From assembly GCA_937907415.1 (NCBI GenBank), contig CALCHY010000101.1:1-29109 (forward strand): 29,109 nt of DNA, given 5' to 3'. Below, in pieces: positions 28,017 to 29,109 of the stretch; the stretch's first letter is position 1, and every line of letters begins with the position of its first letter. Origin of the DNA: an uncultured Trueperaceae bacterium. GTDB lineage: Bacteria > Deinococcota > Deinococci > Deinococcales > Trueperaceae. The position numbers were made by a program, and so were the translations under genes. A model generated the notes under the pieces. That model did not search any database. It had not been told where the DNA came from and saw only the letters and a program-made list of their open reading frames with translations.

Positions 28017-28433
28017 TCATGCTCCTTCGAGAATCAGGGCTTTCTGGCGTTCGTACTCGGCTGGTGTCGGATTGCTTTCGGCGAGGGCGTGCAAGGCGTC
28101 CGTGACCCTCGTGTGGCGAGCCGGCCAGTAGATGACCGCCGACCCAGTGGCGCTGGTTGTCAGCGCGGGTCTCCTGGGCTCGTGCAGCCCGAGGCGCGCG
28201 GCGCGGCCGTACAGGCTGGAGTTCGCACGGTCGAGCAGGTTGTTGAGTGCGCGGACGTTCGGCCAGTGGGTCCGGATGAGGGCGTCCTCCGTTTCCGTGA
28301 AGGCGCGCTTCATGGGGTTCCCACTGCCGCTCTGGCTGCCTGGGGTGCGCCTAGGGGCGCTTGCGGGCGCCTGAGCGTCGCTGGGGTGCGGGGCGGGAGT
28401 TGCAAGCGCTCCTAGGGCGTCTGGTGACGTCAC
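28017..28433 (-). CDS. SANT/Myb-like helix-turn-helix phage protein
   Basis: A 138-residue protein. GTG at 28433 overlaps the previous stop (GTGA) and has GGAGG about 7 nt upstream. An ATG at 28313 is a later alternative with a weaker site. Residues 1-40 are Pro/Ser/Ala-rich and probably disordered. Residues 43-82 (FTETEDALIRTHWPNVRALNNLLDRANSSLYGRAARLGL) have a GcrA/Myb-like pattern: acidic helix, two Trp/Leu helices, then an SxxxxRAxxLGL recognition-helix end. The C-terminus is a helical tail (RVTDALHALAES, AEYERQKALI). Such HTH proteins in phages often bind DNA or control transcription. The link to the nearby late promoter is plausible but not shown. Confidence 0.72.
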   Translation of the reverse strand: MTSPDALGALATPAPHPSDAQAPASAPRRTPGSQSGSGNPMKRAFTETEDALIRTHWPNVRALNNLLDRANSSLYGRAARLGLHEPRRPALTTSATGSAVIYWPARHTRVTDALHALAESNPTPAEYERQKALILEGA

Positions 28434-28651
28434 GTTGGCCTCCTGTAGCGGCGGTGGATGGCTGGCAGGCCGTTCGTGATGCGCGGGTGTTGACGACGCT
28501 GCTCCTCCGCCTGCGCTTGCGTGACGGCGTCAGTGATGGCCCGCACGACTCCCTGCGCGGCTCGCGCGAACTCGGGGCTGTAGATCCGCGCGAGTACGTA
28601 CTCGCGCAACTGAGCCACCAGCAGCTCCTCGTCGCTGCATGAGCGCGTCAC
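28430..28651 (-). CDS. 73-residue helical protein, unknown
   Basis: The GTG at 28651 overlaps the stop of rusA (GTGA) and its own stop overlaps the next GTG the same way. Residues 6-50 are helical and Gln/Arg/Ala-rich (EELLVAQLREYVLARIYS, RAAQGVVRAITDAVTQAQ), followed by a basic tail (HRRYRRPT). No family was recognised. The double coupling supports that it is translated. Confidence 0.65.
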   Translation of the reverse strand: MTRSCSDEELLVAQLREYVLARIYSPEFARAAQGVVRAITDAVTQAQAEEQRRQHPRITNGLPAIHRRYRRPT

Positions 28652-29022
28652 GAGATGGCCTCCAGGGTGTACACGAGCCTCGGGTTGGTTCGATCAACGG
28701 CTCGGCGGCGCAGCAGCAACTCGTCGATGCTGCTGTCGTCCGCCTCCAGCCACGCGAAGATGGCGTCCGTGGCTAGTTTTTCGGTGTTCGACAAGTCCCT
28801 GCGGCGCTTGTCGGGTGGAACGACGGTGATGGTGGCGCGGAGACGCGTGCCGGGTTGGAGGGTGGCGCGGCAGCGGTGCGCGTCGGGGTTGACGAGGAGT
28901 GTTTCGGTGACGGCGGCGGCGTACTGCCGGGCGGCGGTGGTCTTGACTTTGCGGTTGCCGCGCACGAGGTACGCGTTGTTGGTGGTCGGCGGGTACGGGA
29001 GGGTGAGGGTGAGCGGCGTCAC
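28648..29022 (-). CDS. rusA: RusA-type Holliday junction resolvase
   Basis: A 124-residue protein. GTG at 29022 was chosen because GAGGAG lies 5 nt upstream; a longer in-frame start at 29061 overlaps the upstream gene. The N-terminus (PLTLTLPYPPTTNNAYLVRGNRK) has the PPT-x-N-x-Y RusA pattern, and VPPDKRRRDLSNTEKLATDAIF carries the conserved P-D-R-R-D-L-x-N-x-x-K motif. A later DDSSIDEL with Asp residues and a C-terminal LVYTLE strand complete the fold. It resolves Holliday junctions by metal-dependent cleavage during phage recombination or clears branched DNA before packaging. Length is typical of phage RusA. Confidence 0.9.
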   Translation of the reverse strand: MTPLTLTLPYPPTTNNAYLVRGNRKVKTTAARQYAAAVTETLLVNPDAHRCRATLQPGTRLRATITVVPPDKRRRDLSNTEKLATDAIFAWLEADDSSIDELLLRRRAVDRTNPRLVYTLEAIS

Positions 29023-29109
29023 GCGTGCTCCTCGTATTCGGGTTGGTTGATTGCGTCCCACACGCGTTGCTCTGCCTCGGCTTGGCGGCGGCTGACTGGG
29101 TCGAGGGGC
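29019..29109 (-). CDS. 3' end of an unknown gene running off the window
   Basis: An open frame enters from the right edge and stops at TGA 29019-29021, overlapping the RusA GTG (GTGA). The last 29 residues include VSRRQAEAEQRVWDAINQPE, charged and helical. The coupling makes it credible, but too little is present for a family call. The last base of the window is an incomplete codon. Confidence 0.55.
   Translation of the reverse strand, partial: PLDPVSRRQAEAEQRVWDAINQPEYEEHA

Noticed and set aside
1..29109. CRISPR arrays, rRNA, insertion sequences, integrase and attachment sites
   Set aside because: No spaced direct repeats, transposase-like frame, ribosomal sequence, recombinase motif or flanking duplication was seen in the window.

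Overview
The window is a contiguous piece of the genome of a long-tailed siphovirus (free phage or prophage) that very probably infects a member of the Deinococcota (Deinococcus-Thermus group). The phage identity is certain from the gene order. The host is inferred from the high G+C, the Deinococcus/Thermus-like N-terminus of an encoded type IV pilin, and the diderm-style lysis cassette. No integrase, lysogeny repressor, replication gene or attachment site is visible, so lifestyle cannot be decided. Nearly all genes lie on the minus strand, so the biological order runs from the right end to the left end.

Right end (29109 to about 27131): a block of small, mostly translationally coupled genes (stop/start overlaps of GTGA or ATGA type) ending the recombination/early-middle region. 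It holds the 3' end of an unknown gene, a RusA-type Holliday junction resolvase, a helical protein, a SANT/Myb-like helix-turn-helix protein, a conserved 67-residue phage protein, a 21-codon mini-ORF and an unrecognised 200-residue protein. A consensus-like minus-strand promoter (27106-27134) then overlaps the last stop codon. It is followed within about 20 nt by an intrinsic terminator (27052-27081) and directly by a 75-nt tRNA-like fold (26978-27052). This promoter, early terminator and structured leader sit in front of the terminase genes and look like an antitermination-controlled late leader.

Packaging and head (26883 to 19557): terS, terL, portal, an unusual HEXXH metalloprotease-like protein, scaffold, decoration protein, major capsid protein, a 53-residue protein, connector, head closure and tail terminator. 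Tail (19540 to 3111): major tail protein, the G/GT tail-assembly chaperone pair joined by a -1 frameshift at CCCCCCA, a gp10-like protein, a 1782-residue tape measure protein, a distal-tail-like protein, a small tail protein, a Kelch-propeller tail protein, a 56-residue coupled protein, an 825-residue tail protein, a BppU-like fibre base, a collagen-like fibre and a DUF4082 tip protein.

Left end (3141 to 1): a plus-strand AbrB/tandem winged-helix regulator is divergent from a type IV (pseudo)pilin gene, which is followed by three hairpin/T-rich terminator structures. Then comes the lysis cassette: glucosaminidase endolysin, a structured 258-nt leader, a holin-like membrane protein, a secreted protein and a 30-residue membrane peptide. 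A second plus-strand gene (two-TM protein, 16755-17270) is inserted between the gp10-like and tape measure genes. The two plus-strand genes and the pilin look like morons, and the regulator-pilin pair is the best candidate for an undescribed host-modifying system.
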